From the NCBI RefSeq assembly GCF_014203395.1, contig NZ_JACHIW010000006.1, positions 1 through 23,145 on the forward strand: 23,145 nucleotides of DNA. The letters run 5' to 3'. This DNA is from Saccharopolyspora phatthalungensis (lineage in GTDB: Bacteria > Actinomycetota > Actinomycetes > Mycobacteriales > Pseudonocardiaceae). This document shows, piece after piece, positions 16,401 to 19,730 of this stretch. Made by a program: the position numbers and the translations under genes. The notes under the pieces were generated by a model, which was not told the DNA's origin, searched no databases, and was given only the letters and a program-made list of their open reading frames with translations. The number at the start of each line of letters is the position of its first letter. The first letter of the stretch is position 1.

Positions 16401-17385
16401 CGGTGCGGACACGGCTCATCGCTTCGGAGCCCCGGTGTGGATGAGTGGGGGCGGCGACGGTCTGGAAGTTGTTGATTTTACGGGGGATGCCAAGGCTGGG
16501 TTGACGTCTCGGTGTCATGCGGCGGCGGCGTCGTTGCGGCGTCTTTCGGCCGTTGCGCCGCCGGAGTATCGGGCCGTGGTGAGCCGGCAGATCGTGCGGT
16601 GGTTGAATATCGCGTCGGGTCTTTCGTACCGGCGTGCGGATGTGGTGGGGCTGCGGGAGCAGGCGGATGCTCAGGCTCGGGCTGATGTCGAGCTTGGGGA
16701 GTTGGTGGAGTTGGATGGTGCGGCGAGTGCGGTGTTGGAGGAGGGGCGGGGTGTGTACGGGGATGAGGCTGTGGATGGTTTGTTGCTGGAGGCGGCGCAG
16801 CGCCTTGGCAGTACCCTTGGGGAAGTTCCTTCGTTTCGTCGTGTGATTGCGCATCAGTTGTTGCGGGATCGGGATGATGTGGCGGCTGTTGATGCGTTGC
16901 GGCGCAGGTTGTCGGGGTTGATGGCTACGGCGTTGGGTGTGAGTGCCGGTGCGGGCCCGGTGGGGGGTGGGTTCCTGCCGAGGCCGCGTGATGAGGTGTC
17001 GGTGCGGGCGGGTGCAGAGGATTCCGATGTCGATGGTGTGGTGTCGGAGGATGAGTGGGATCGGTTGCGGGAGCGGCTGGATCGGTTGCGGGTGTCGGGC
17101 GATCGCGTGGTCGGTGTTCGTGTCGGTTCGGCTGATTCGCCGGGGCTGGATGGTTTCCCACACGGTAATGACTCCCTGCGCCGTCTGTCCTGGCCTGGGG
17201 TAAACGCCGTGGACAAGCCGATTTCGGGCCCGGTGTCTGAACCGCCGGCGGCGGGGTTCGGTGACGACGTTTCGGCGGAGGGTGGGCCGGGGAGGGTATC
17301 TACCGACGACGACGGGACGCGACGCCGAAGTTCCTGGCCCGGTGCGAGCGATTTCAATGGAAATCAGCGCGCTGATTTCCATTGA
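3433..17385 (+). CDS. giant CpnT-like N-terminal protein with 28 HTH repeats
   Basis: The product has 4650 residues. GTG 3433 is chosen because it gives MSIVVPEEVRRLF, matching MSVMVPEEVRRLF of the paralogue; GTG 3424 is possible, and neither has a clear ribosome site. Residues 1-350 are a CpnT-like/WXG100-like domain: SGKAADRFAERVG, then hydrophobic segments near 115-170, then SARF/LGESVEEGLTEM-type helices ending in LVLRGELIPPG. In known family members this domain heads type VII-exported polymorphic toxins. Next come a disordered linker, a PPxY-containing proline-rich part (5104-5260), and five THDVVRLA-type domains alternating with Trp/Asp-rich linkers, basic-acidic motifs and six HTH clusters. 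The ~500-residue C-terminus is helical and ends with RRLSWPG and RRRSSWPG. No toxin, enzyme or cleavage motif is recognised. DNA binding and export are inferences. Confidence 0.93.
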   Translation: MSIVVPEEVRRLFQVLTGEDMTDADEDALLAVGEALVSGAGAVEGLTEELGEMVSRVRGEFSGKAADRFAERVGGFGGVLEVSGGVLRGLGVFVRDVGWQVKYLKFVTVGGLVVLLGEIAWAVAMAGATGGASLAWLAARVAVMRFVLSRWWGQLFMRLAMCAGVGVGLNVLPDVVAQGVLVSEGKEGWSAGWTRDAAGVGAMSAMVGLPMSALGNVVGKTVARMLVAGLGDQVDRELLEAAARRAVEEHAELYPVSGLARFADVVAEAVDSYAGMSVRGLWAARFGRGLGESVEEGLTEMVGELVYGVVSGQGVQFNPFSFTAGVSESVASGAGRLAGLVLRGELIPPGTRYRDESAAEAEKTPLLSSDSELETVDGTGFSDTGGGVGGFRAGEIGMGDGKTGLAEDKGTVPGVEGGAAEGKDRVPRARVVSSSAGSAGVSHSGVMSADGRSASGQVEEARPTNSVGTGPGTPDGSVDIADGVGIHWRSGDSQEVTSDRPVRGESTATNGHVDGGVRGVEDGKTAVTEKSEDFRPAPHSGAVGTEVPVTRGEERPDTPPPPYSPATPDAEHARPGTPPPAYSPAAGDVEQVGHGAPPPVRGGDTPPVFTPDSAGDHTGHRPSDADTIGVITNRAQRDDPVDAGRGTSAGTAHGSGRPQSPALSTTSRVPHGQANPDGLPGPSAAVPVSAEAVLRDLPDVEAVPVADAAVAGSGVRGEPVAGSVAQWSVRDLRREIERAWGVDGPRESALLVVQHTHDVTKLVGHELVSVDEVVELVAARHLEHGVVEARRFSRDLAAWLGTEGDSLTVRAAAGAGSSVAGEDAQAGADVLRGSMAADPLQSNSLLGDVDSFAGIADSQPYADDPLPGMVTSDPLEPDHERALLAWAESTVDTAWWLADSSRHPSGSGRGEPLAGQADDALAAGRPVAGAEAVAVEGFGNDPDGLSFAGDLGTWSFDPLTAGQPSGFGWDETSGDHMAGTPAVAAEWSVDDPVRLPLAGDAGDSGVGGRSGRKRGRVDDSDDEGGGSERPLGRPSRRLDLVKQGRDVEAVWSELRRADQAGDPHTGKSLAAKFGMSVSWGYTRLAEFRKREGGVGRAELMRRERESELERMWAELRRARDAGELPTGESLAEAFGKSVSWGYARIAQFRASEVGDSAPEVPGSGSDRPTEGALGVGVDVVAAERSGVAAELSGAERAVAESSAQGETAESGAALGSFVVAVEIVRGTHDVVRLAREGALAKVVEQVEESLRTSGRAEASRFSRELAARLGSQGTGLAVRAGAGSDSPGGAENSQANIADSAAAVDESASGLMMVDPFGSGPGRDLLEWAESTGDVGSWTVDPSDFGPSLGFGWDVVSDGRPDDVSGADLSLAGADDVGSRRVDALSVGEGVGRDEVSGGRWDDVLGADPSVADVVAGEGFADAPSGLSFADDPDWWSVDPSTLGESWGFGWRGVSGGRTDDVLGAGPSVADADVVAGEGFADASGGLSSADEGDGSVGENSGRKRRRVDGAGDEGVASERPPGPRVPRQGARKRMREAEREAAWAELCRAQEAGEPHNGATLAKKFGKGRAWAYPLLAEFREREGGVDWLQLAQKDRDAGLEAVWVELRRARAAGESHTGESLGTRFGKGSAWGRQRLAEFRRRDGGTPPVQSAAAVREAELEKVWAEVRRAREAGDPHTGKSLAKVFGKSAPWGAQRLAELRAIEGDVSRSESAQRQRDAVWVELRRAGEAGESHTGESLGKKFGKSKAWGYARLGEFRRREGGTTQAQLIAQARHVVLEAVWAEVRRAREAGEPHTGASLATKFEKSETWGKERLAEFRRREGGTPQAQSVSRAREEEFAEVWTEVRRAHDAGEPHTGKSLGNKFEKSASWGRVRLAEFRRREGGTPQAQSVSRAREEEFAEVWTEVRRAHDAGEPRTGKSLGNKFEKSASWGRVRLAEFRSREGGGSAFAASEGGMPAETESAESASVAESPGQGEPADVSSGWRDVAVGIVRGTHDVVRLAREGSLDDVVYQVAERVREFGREEALRFCRELAARLGSQGTGFAIRAGAGPDSPAGGENSQMGVADSLEAADVRDGLVTFDPIESGPGRALLGWAESADDGGSWSVDPSSVGQPFNFGWDETRAVQPDDALPEGMSVAGTDPAVAEWFAGDSGGLSSDWEAGSWSVDPLGFGPSLGLGWDAAQGGHTVAEGVWGPGAEVVAAEWYSGDSGGYSSAVDAGGLPALGGTGGLKRRRVDDSDDEDAKPARPSGWAVTNAVAVKRKQEVDLGAVWAELRRADEAGQVHSGESLGRKFGKGSSWGLVRLREFRGRQGGKSRAEGVKLRREAVWAEMRRARDAGRPYTGVTLGRKFRKGASWGYAQLSEFRASEGGVSRAEVAQRERDAERDAVWAEVRRADAAGESHTGAALGAKFGKSSSWGEERLAEAKRLKGVGSGRGVPGEGAVVAERLGSAAGLSSATAAMAGVQAKMADPGVLPGSRDVAVRPAREEGTSRADAEKRKREEVWAEVRRARDAGEPHSGRSLGNRFGRSASWGVQRLAEFRRREGEGSPADVLKQQREEVWAELRRARSAGEPHTGKSLGAKFRRSTSWGLWQLDEFRKAENGSSEAEPLTSGSGAPAEGSPTADAIVAERSGLAAERSSAAAMAETGVQGETAESGVLPGSRDVAAGIVRGTHDVVRLARAGVLDEVVDRVATRLGESGRAEALRFSRELAATLGSQGTGLAVRAGAGPDSPEDTSAGTEASHSADADPVSGSVTFEQSESQPGHAVPEWADPMADAGAWSADPLRIERSLGFEWNENLGGQRDNVLAAGPSDSDVLAADWVGDDRGGLSSVGQVGSWPFDPFGVGQSFDFGWDEVQAGRAGDVLAAGASVPGADVVATGWFANDPSGWPSMADAGELASAAEGSGSRRRRVADSDDESERPSGPRAPRGNAAKRTRAVEPEEVWAEVRRADEAGEPHTGQSLGTRFGKSNWWGKQRLKELREREGEAGQADVAKRERAALLEEVRAEVRRADEAGGPHTGESLGAKFGMRKGWGYKQLRMFRQDSQELRRSDTAKWEPEEVWAELRRADAAGEPHTGQSLGAKFGKSNWWGRQRLKELREREGALSRAELVQQKRDAEREKVWAELRRADAAGEPHTGTTLAAKFGKSAPWGRQRLAEFSRREGGTTPAQLVAGSRNAGLEPVWAELRRADEAGEPHSGATLAKAFRKSSSWGYARLAEFRAGEQSMNRVARSGREAQGVADSRATADESMGDVAALDLFESEPARALLDWAESAGDPGSWALDPQIFGPSNFEWDEVPGGRTDDLLAAESGLDVLAAEELSDVPGGSAALSESGGREGARVADSGDDATEQGRPSGRRASRAGAGQRMRGADLGAVWAEASRALDEGEPHTGPSLAAKFKKSNAWGYERLAEFRERAGNGDPAEVAKRERDAKLEPVWAEVRRAEAAGQPHSGSSLGAKFGKSKSWGKQRLKELSEREGNAGRAEVAKRERAAELERVWAEVRRAEAAGDCHTGVSLARKFGKSQTWGLARLAEFRKKFRSGSGLQDPSAVGMDMVEAERSAVVTESSSADVAVSGPSTRGNAAKASLGPRDVAVGVVRRTHDVVRLARDGVLDEVLEQVAEQVRGFGRAEALRFSRELAERLGSRGTALTVRAGAGSDSSAGAEESSPGGESSAVSAAGLGGFVSADPLESEPARALLGWAESVGEVGWGDPASLGQAWGLGWGELQGGQAGEMPAQSVGRGDVVAAGGFAGDVGGLSSVDEGSRRKRGRVAEPDDEDAESQRSKRSRGPGAGEVWAELRRAEEAGEPHTGKSLAGKYGKSRSWGVDRLAVFRKGAAERKTDPKEVWAEVRRADQAGEPHTGPSLAAKFGKGKSWGWEHLREFRKEEVGVVPAELAKREREAELERVWAELRRARDAGEPHNGETLRIKFGRSLRWADQRLAEFKRIEGGVSRADVTKREAELERVWAELRRARDAGETHTGESLGKAFNKSGSWGLLRLAEFRKLLEGGLSRAEEVKREREAELEPVWAELRRADGAGQPHSGKSLAAKFGKSRSWGDHRLVEFREREGGASRGDAVKRNREAVWAELRRARDAGETHTGETLGKAFKKSSSWGTRRLAEFRSSERGGSVPETSAAGVDVVGVQRSGLVSELVGLVGSLRGLLVGAPVGYEPGLRARVEEWWVRLGRGELGGADVGNLRRRVSQAAALVERVRADRLGWGVGGSAVEGQPAAGVVEAGSSGLVSGVSTAEAAGSFVHATEDVAPQESTRSKEAPSEASGPVADSGAWPIDPASVDWSWGAGVGSGDETGLSDAVGADTAHRFGAPVWMSGGGDGLEVVDFTGDAKAGLTSRCHAAAASLRRLSAVAPPEYRAVVSRQIVRWLNIASGLSYRRADVVGLREQADAQARADVELGELVELDGAASAVLEEGRGVYGDEAVDGLLLEAAQRLGSTLGEVPSFRRVIAHQLLRDRDDVAAVDALRRRLSGLMATALGVSAGAGPVGGGFLPRPRDEVSVRAGAEDSDVDGVVSEDEWDRLRERLDRLRVSGDRVVGVRVGSADSPGLDGFPHGNDSLRRLSWPGVNAVDKPISGPVSEPPAAGFGDDVSAEGGPGRVSTDDDGTRRRSSWPGASDFNGNQRADFH
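5611..5885 (+). repeat. THDV-type helical domain, copy 1 of the giant protein (most divergent)
   Basis: It encodes WSVRDLRREIERAW, then QHTHDVTKLVG, RRFSRDLAAWLGTEG and the end TVRAAAGAGSS. It aligns to the shorter internal copies through HTHDV, RFSR(E/D)LA and LG(S/T)xG. The right-hand paralogue has the same long form at 22053-22320. It is probably all-helical; function unknown. Confidence 0.7.
6541..6891 (+). repeat. HTH cluster I (2 repeats)
   Basis: Repeats start at 6580 and 6763 (183 nt apart). Variable residues around the Trp are VS/YT and VS/YA. The second repeat has LPTG in place of PHTG and AEAFGKS in place of AAKFGKS. The cluster is preceded at 6460-6501 by the basic-acidic motif GRKRGRVDDSDDE. 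Confidence 0.85.
7084..7281 (+). repeat. THDVVRLA domain, copy 2
   Basis: About 66 residues beginning VAVEIVRGTHDVVRLAREG and ending LAVRAGAG, with RFSRELAARLGSQGTG in between. It directly follows HTH cluster I and opens the next super-repeat. After it, the Trp/Asp linker contains three related segments of the type WSVDPSTLGESWGFGW between about 7370 and 7910. Confidence 0.8.
8026..9285 (+). repeat. HTH cluster II (7 repeats)
   Basis: Repeats start at 8059, 8242, 8425, 8596, 8779, 8962 and 9145. Spacing is 183 nt except one of 171. Variable residues are RA/YP, SA/RQ, AP/AQ, KA/YA, ET/KE, AS/RV and AS/RV. The first repeat has WA instead of WG. The last two are almost identical 183-bp copies. 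GRKRRRVDGAGDE precedes the cluster at 7936-7974. Confidence 0.88.
9397..9596 (+). repeat. THDVVRLA domain, copy 3
   Basis: It encodes DVAVGIVRGTHDVVRLAREG and RFCRELAARLGSQGTG, ending AIRAGAGPD. A Cys replaces the usual Ser in RFSREL. It sits between cluster II and a linker with two WSVDP segments (around 9754 and 9934). Confidence 0.8.
10210..11272 (+). repeat. HTH cluster III (5 repeats, interrupted)
   Basis: Repeats start at 10252, 10423, 10606, 10951 and 11122. Variable residues are SS/LV, AS/YA, SS/EE, AS/VQ and TS/LW. Between the third and fourth lie about 110 nt of linker plus a remnant, SRDVAVRPAREEG (10867-10905), of a THDVVRLA domain. Two clusters therefore appear to have been fused by deletion. 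The motif KRRRVDDSDDED precedes the cluster at 10135-10170. Confidence 0.85.
11434..11633 (+). repeat. THDVVRLA domain, copy 4
   Basis: It encodes DVAAGIVRGTHDVVRLARAG, RFSRELAATLGSQGTG and LAVRAGAGPD. The following linker has WSADP and WPFDP segments ending in GFEW and DFGW. Confidence 0.8.
12241..13130 (+). repeat. HTH cluster IV (5 repeats)
   Basis: Repeats start at 12277, 12460, 12631, 12814 and 12997. Variable residues are NW/KQ, KG/YK, NW/RQ, AP/RQ and SS/YA. The first and third repeats share the unusual NWWG and LKELREREG, pointing to duplication of a two-repeat block. The second has an atypical GMRKGWGYKQL helix. The motif SRRRRVADSDDE precedes the cluster at 12166-12204. Confidence 0.86.
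13549..14078 (+). repeat. HTH cluster V (3 repeats)
   Basis: Repeats start at 13579, 13762 and 13945 (183 nt each). Variable residues are NA/YE, KS/KQ and QT/LA. The preceding linker lacks a THDVVRLA domain. Its basic-acidic motif has decayed to GREGARVADSGDD (13459-13494), with the basic run lost. Confidence 0.86.
14227..14430 (+). repeat. THDVVRLA domain, copy 5
   Basis: It encodes DVAVGVVRRTHDVVRLARDG, RFSRELAERLGSRGTA and LTVRAGAGSD. It lies between clusters V and VI and is followed by a shortened Trp/Asp linker (WGDPASLGQAWGLGW near 14578-14625). Confidence 0.8.
14827..15843 (+). repeat. HTH cluster VI (6 repeats)
   Basis: Repeats start at 14839, 14992, 15175, 15352, 15538 and 15709, with spacings 153, 183, 177, 186 and 171 nt, the least regular set. 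Variable residues are RS/VD, KS/WE, LR/DQ, GS/LL, RS/DH and SS/TR. The third repeat has WA instead of WG. It is preceded by a bipartite-looking basic region, SRRKRGRVAEPDDED (14746-14790) and SKRSRG (14806-14823). Confidence 0.86.
15860..17385 (+). other. unique C-terminal region of the giant protein
   Basis: About 508 residues without HTH repeats. Three mostly helical segments can be seen. They are around LVSELVGLVGSLRGLLVG (from 15895), around RCHAAAASLRRLSAVAPPEY (from 16510), and VLEEGRGVYGDEAVDGLLLE with RRVIAHQLLRDRDD (16735-16890). One short Trp/Asp linker, WPIDPASVDWSWGAG, lies near 16320. The end carries RRLSWPG and RRRSSWPG. No toxin fold or catalytic motif is recognised. Confidence 0.6.
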
Positions 17386-17390
17386 AATCG
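17349..17390. terminator. perfect 42-bp palindrome at the 3' end of the giant gene, likely bidirectional terminator
   Basis: Two 21-nt arms (17349-17369 and 17370-17390) are exact reverse complements with no spacer. Each arm contains a smaller near-palindrome, GATTTC-AATG-GAAATC (17350-17365) and GATTTC-CATT-GAAATC (17374-17389). The stop codon (17383-17385) is inside the right arm, so the last residues, DFNGNQRADFH, are encoded by the palindrome. It sits between convergent genes. It lacks a U-tract, so intrinsic termination is inferred from position and stem strength. Confidence 0.6.
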
Positions 17391-17392
17391 TC

Positions 17393-17408
17393 AACCCAGT
17401 GTTGGGTT
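17393..17408. terminator. small inverted repeat between convergent genes
   Basis: AACCCA (17393-17398), a 4-nt loop and TGGGTT (17403-17408) form a short hairpin. It overlaps the stop codon of the second regulator and lies directly beside the 42-bp palindrome, so it may contribute to termination in either direction. Confidence 0.35.
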
Positions 17409-18867
17409 ATGCCTGGGTGTCGTGGACGGCGGCGTGAACTTCCGTGCGCAGTTGCGCCATGTCGGATGATTTCGCGGCGAAGGGCTCGGCGGCGTCGGCG
17501 ATGGCCTGCAAGCGGCCTCGCATGTGGCGCGATGAAAGCCCGTTGACGGCCGTGATTGCTTCGTGGCCGATCCGGATGCCGGTGTCGAGGTCTCCGTCGC
17601 GGATGTAGAGCGCGGACAGGGTGGGGAGGTGGGATGCGCGTGTTCGTGCGTAGGTGAGGTTGGGGTCGTTTATGACGGCGTCTAGTTGTTCGATTGCTGT
17701 CGGGACGAATTCGGGCTGGGTGCGGGCCAGCAGACCCAGCGCGAGCGCCCGGTGCGAGGCGATTTCGGCTTCGGTCATGTGGCGGTCCCAGGGCGGCACG
17801 TTGTCCGGCTGGATCGCAGTGAACGCCTCGGCGTCTCGGTTCAACTCGTCGTGGCACTGGTCAGCGTTGCCGAGTGTAGCGTGGCAGTAAGCCCGTTTGG
17901 AGTGGAGTTCAGCGCGTACGCTTGCGCTCGCGCTGTGGATGCTGGTATTCGCGACGTTGAAGCCGTGCTCGACCAGGCGTAGCGCCGAGCGCGCCTGGCG
18001 GCTGGGGTCGTGGCGCTGTCGCAGGACCTGGTACGCGCTGTCGAGCAGCACCGCTACCGTCAGGTCGGTGCTTCGGGGGTGTTGTTCGGCTCGTCTGGCG
18101 CGGTTGAGGGCGAAAAGCCATAGCCGTTCGGCTTGATCGTGTGCTTCGGTGTCCCAGAAGGCCCAGCCCGCGATCCGCGCCAGGTCTGCGATCGCCAGGT
18201 CGACGCGTGCTCGGACTTCGTCGGTGCAGAGTGCGTTGTCGAAGGAACGGACCGCTTGTAGCTGTGCGAGGGCGGCCGAATGGATTAGTCCGCCGCCTTG
18301 TGCGTAGACGGTTTGGCGGAACCAGTCGGTCATGTTCTCGATTGCCTCGGCGTCGGCTACGCCGATGCGGCGTCGCCGGATCGAGTCGGTCTGGGCGGGC
18401 AGCATCTCACTCAGGCGGGCGATGTCGGGATGGAGCGTGGAGCTCATCGTGATCCCGAGGACGATTGAGAGGAAGTCTCTGCGTTCCACCTGGCTCACCT
18501 CCCTATTGGGGTCCAGGCTGCCAGATTCGGTGCCAAAACCCAACAGATGGGGCGGTATGCGTAGTGCGTTGGCGAGTTGTGCGATATGGAGTACGTCCCG
18601 CAGGTTCCGCTTGCCTCGTTCGACCAGCGAGATCATCTGCTGGGTGATGCCGGTGAGTTCGGCGAACCGTTGCTGGGAGAGTCCTGCGGCCTTGCGTACG
18701 GCCGGAAATACTTGGCGGAAGTCGTAATTCCGGAGGGCGTTCTGGAGTTCGGGTGTGTCGTAGAAGCCTGCCGGAACCAGTGGTTTTGTCCGGCGGCATG
18801 GGGCACATGTTGTATCGGAATTGCCTGCGCGCAAACACGAACCACATTCGGTGCAGTGACGCCGCAT
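17407..18867 (-). CDS. XRE-family transcriptional regulator with N-terminal zinc ribbon
   Basis: The protein has 486 residues. ATG 18867 is preceded 8 nt upstream by GAGGA (18876-18880), which settles the start. Cys 5, 8, 21 and 24 form a CxxC-x12-CxxC zinc ribbon (HCTECGSC and TTCAPC), with an extra Cys 11. An XRE HTH follows at about residues 50-112 (SQQRFAELTGITQQMISLVE), then a long helical, probably TPR-like region from ERRDFLSIVLG to the end HAAVHDTQA. It is highly similar to the regulator at 999-2372, which lacks the ribbon. It is convergent with the giant gene and divergent from the third-cassette gene. The family is frequent in actinobacteria as solo regulators; target genes and ligand are unknown. 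Control of the adjacent cassettes is an inference from repeated linkage. Confidence 0.9.
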   Translation of the reverse strand: MRRHCTECGSCLRAGNSDTTCAPCRRTKPLVPAGFYDTPELQNALRNYDFRQVFPAVRKAAGLSQQRFAELTGITQQMISLVERGKRNLRDVLHIAQLANALRIPPHLLGFGTESGSLDPNREVSQVERRDFLSIVLGITMSSTLHPDIARLSEMLPAQTDSIRRRRIGVADAEAIENMTDWFRQTVYAQGGGLIHSAALAQLQAVRSFDNALCTDEVRARVDLAIADLARIAGWAFWDTEAHDQAERLWLFALNRARRAEQHPRSTDLTVAVLLDSAYQVLRQRHDPSRQARSALRLVEHGFNVANTSIHSASASVRAELHSKRAYCHATLGNADQCHDELNRDAEAFTAIQPDNVPPWDRHMTEAEIASHRALALGLLARTQPEFVPTAIEQLDAVINDPNLTYARTRASHLPTLSALYIRDGDLDTGIRIGHEAITAVNGLSSRHMRGRLQAIADAAEPFAAKSSDMAQLRTEVHAAVHDTQA

Positions 18868-18875
18868 TTGAGAGT

Positions 18876-18880
18876 TCCTC
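18876..18880 (-). promoter_or_regulatory. ribosome binding site of the second XRE gene
   Basis: GAGGA on the minus strand is 8 nt before ATG 18867. The same GAGGAACTC survives before the first regulator (2389-2393), but there the following start codon is deleted. Confidence 0.75.
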
Positions 18881-18909
18881 GCAATTTTGGGGAAGCCAGG
18901 TGGGTTTTG

Positions 18910-18938
18910 AGCGTATTGGGAAAGCGTCACACCTGTAG
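18910..18938 (-). promoter_or_regulatory. candidate promoter of the second XRE regulator
   Basis: CTACAG (18938-18933) and TACGCT (18915-18910) have a 17-nt spacer. The hexamers and spacing are identical to those before the first regulator. The -10-like box is about 43 nt before the start codon. Confidence 0.4.
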
Positions 18939-18959
18939 TGCACCCGCGCGTGTCGAGCA

Positions 18960-18987
18960 ACAACCGCAGTCGTACCACCGCGGTTGT
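18960..18987 (+). promoter_or_regulatory. operator-like inverted repeat upstream of the second XRE gene
   Basis: ACAACCGC (18960-18967) and GCGGTTGT (18980-18987) are exact 8-bp arms around a 12-nt spacer. The right half, with GTACCACC before it, is identical to the first cassette (2483-2498). It is a candidate binding site for the regulator or a shared factor. Confidence 0.4.
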
Positions 18988-19354
18988 GGGAGCGGCCCCG
19001 GCGTTTTCACGCGAAATCGGCGTTTCTCCCGGCGATGGACACCAGAGGCGTCGTCGGACGGTGCCGTGCTGGCTGGTCCGTGAACCGGAGGGGCGTGGCG
19101 GGTGGCGGACTCCGGGAACTGGGGAGCGAACTGCTGCTCGGCTTGGCCGGCCGGATGCCGGACAAGTGCTTGGCCGGGTGTTGGTGGGCGGCGTCTTTGT
19201 TCGGCCCTGGTCCGCAGGCTTCTCGGCTTAACGGCGTCGGGTGTTGGGGTGCACATTGGCGGGAACATTCGGGCAAGGCGCGTTGCGTTCGCCGAGCGGG
19301 TCAGCGATGGCCGGACTCTTGGTGTCGGGCGGTCAGGGACCCGTGGTCGGTACG

Positions 19355-19424
19355 CGCTACCGGTGTGATGTGTGCAGTTCATCAGCGATGCCGCAAACTA
19401 CCGATGCCGCTATGCATCTATGCT
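19355..19424 (+). promoter_or_regulatory. conserved upstream block, second copy
   Basis: Gap-free 70-nt counterpart of 3054-3123, sharing CGCTACCGGTGTGATGTGT, CCGCAAACTACCG and TGCATCTATGCT. It lies about 310 nt before the paralogous gene, the same distance as in the first copy. Confidence 0.35.
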
Positions 19425-19522
19425 GCTGCTCGTGATCCACACGAAGGTTAAAAGGTCATGTTCCCGGCCGTGAAAGTGGCGGTTCGATGGGGACCGGCGC
19501 GTTTTAGGTGAAGTGTTGAACC

Positions 19523-19717
19523 GTGCTGCTTCGTAGGACACGTGGTCTTGTCGTGGGGACGTTGATGACGCTTGTGTGCCGGATGGCTCAGGACATTCGG
19601 CCGTTTGCCGTTGTTCCCGCCGCGCGTTGGTGGAGTGTGGCGGTGTCCGTATCGCGCGGGGTGGGTGGGGCGGTTGCGGGGCGGGTCGTGGTTTTCTTAG
19701 GTTCCGACGTTTTCTGA
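19523..19717 (+). CDS. possible 64-residue leader protein, second copy
   Basis: The frame MLLRRTRGLVVG to FLGSDVF has the same length and place as 3225-3419 and ends 4 nt before GTG 19722. There are no indels between the copies, but substitutions are mostly amino-acid changing. Coding status is therefore doubtful, and a conserved leader or promoter is as likely. Confidence 0.25.
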   Translation: MLLRRTRGLVVGTLMTLVCRMAQDIRPFAVVPAARWWSVAVSVSRGVGGAVAGRVVVFLGSDVF

Positions 19718-19730
19718 GTGGGTGGTTTGT

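Larger units (their letters stand above)
18868..19730. other. intergenic region between second regulator and third-cassette gene
   Basis: This 863-nt divergent region is homologous in blocks to 2373-3432. It holds the regulator promoter and inverted repeat, a conserved stretch around 19140-19300, the 70-nt block 19355-19424, and the final 230 nt before the gene. It lacks the ~280-300 nt with the 15-bp repeats present in the first copy. Apart from the weak 64-codon frame at 19523-19717, I see no gene here. Confidence 0.7.

Noticed and set aside
15860..17385. C-terminal toxin domain of a polymorphic toxin
   Set aside because: I could not recognise any catalytic motif (nuclease, ADP-ribosyltransferase, deaminase, protease), and there is no immunity-like small gene downstream.
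17349..17390. Palindrome as an insertion-sequence end or attachment site
   Set aside because: No transposase or integrase, target duplication or second copy is visible in the window. A terminator between convergent genes is simpler.
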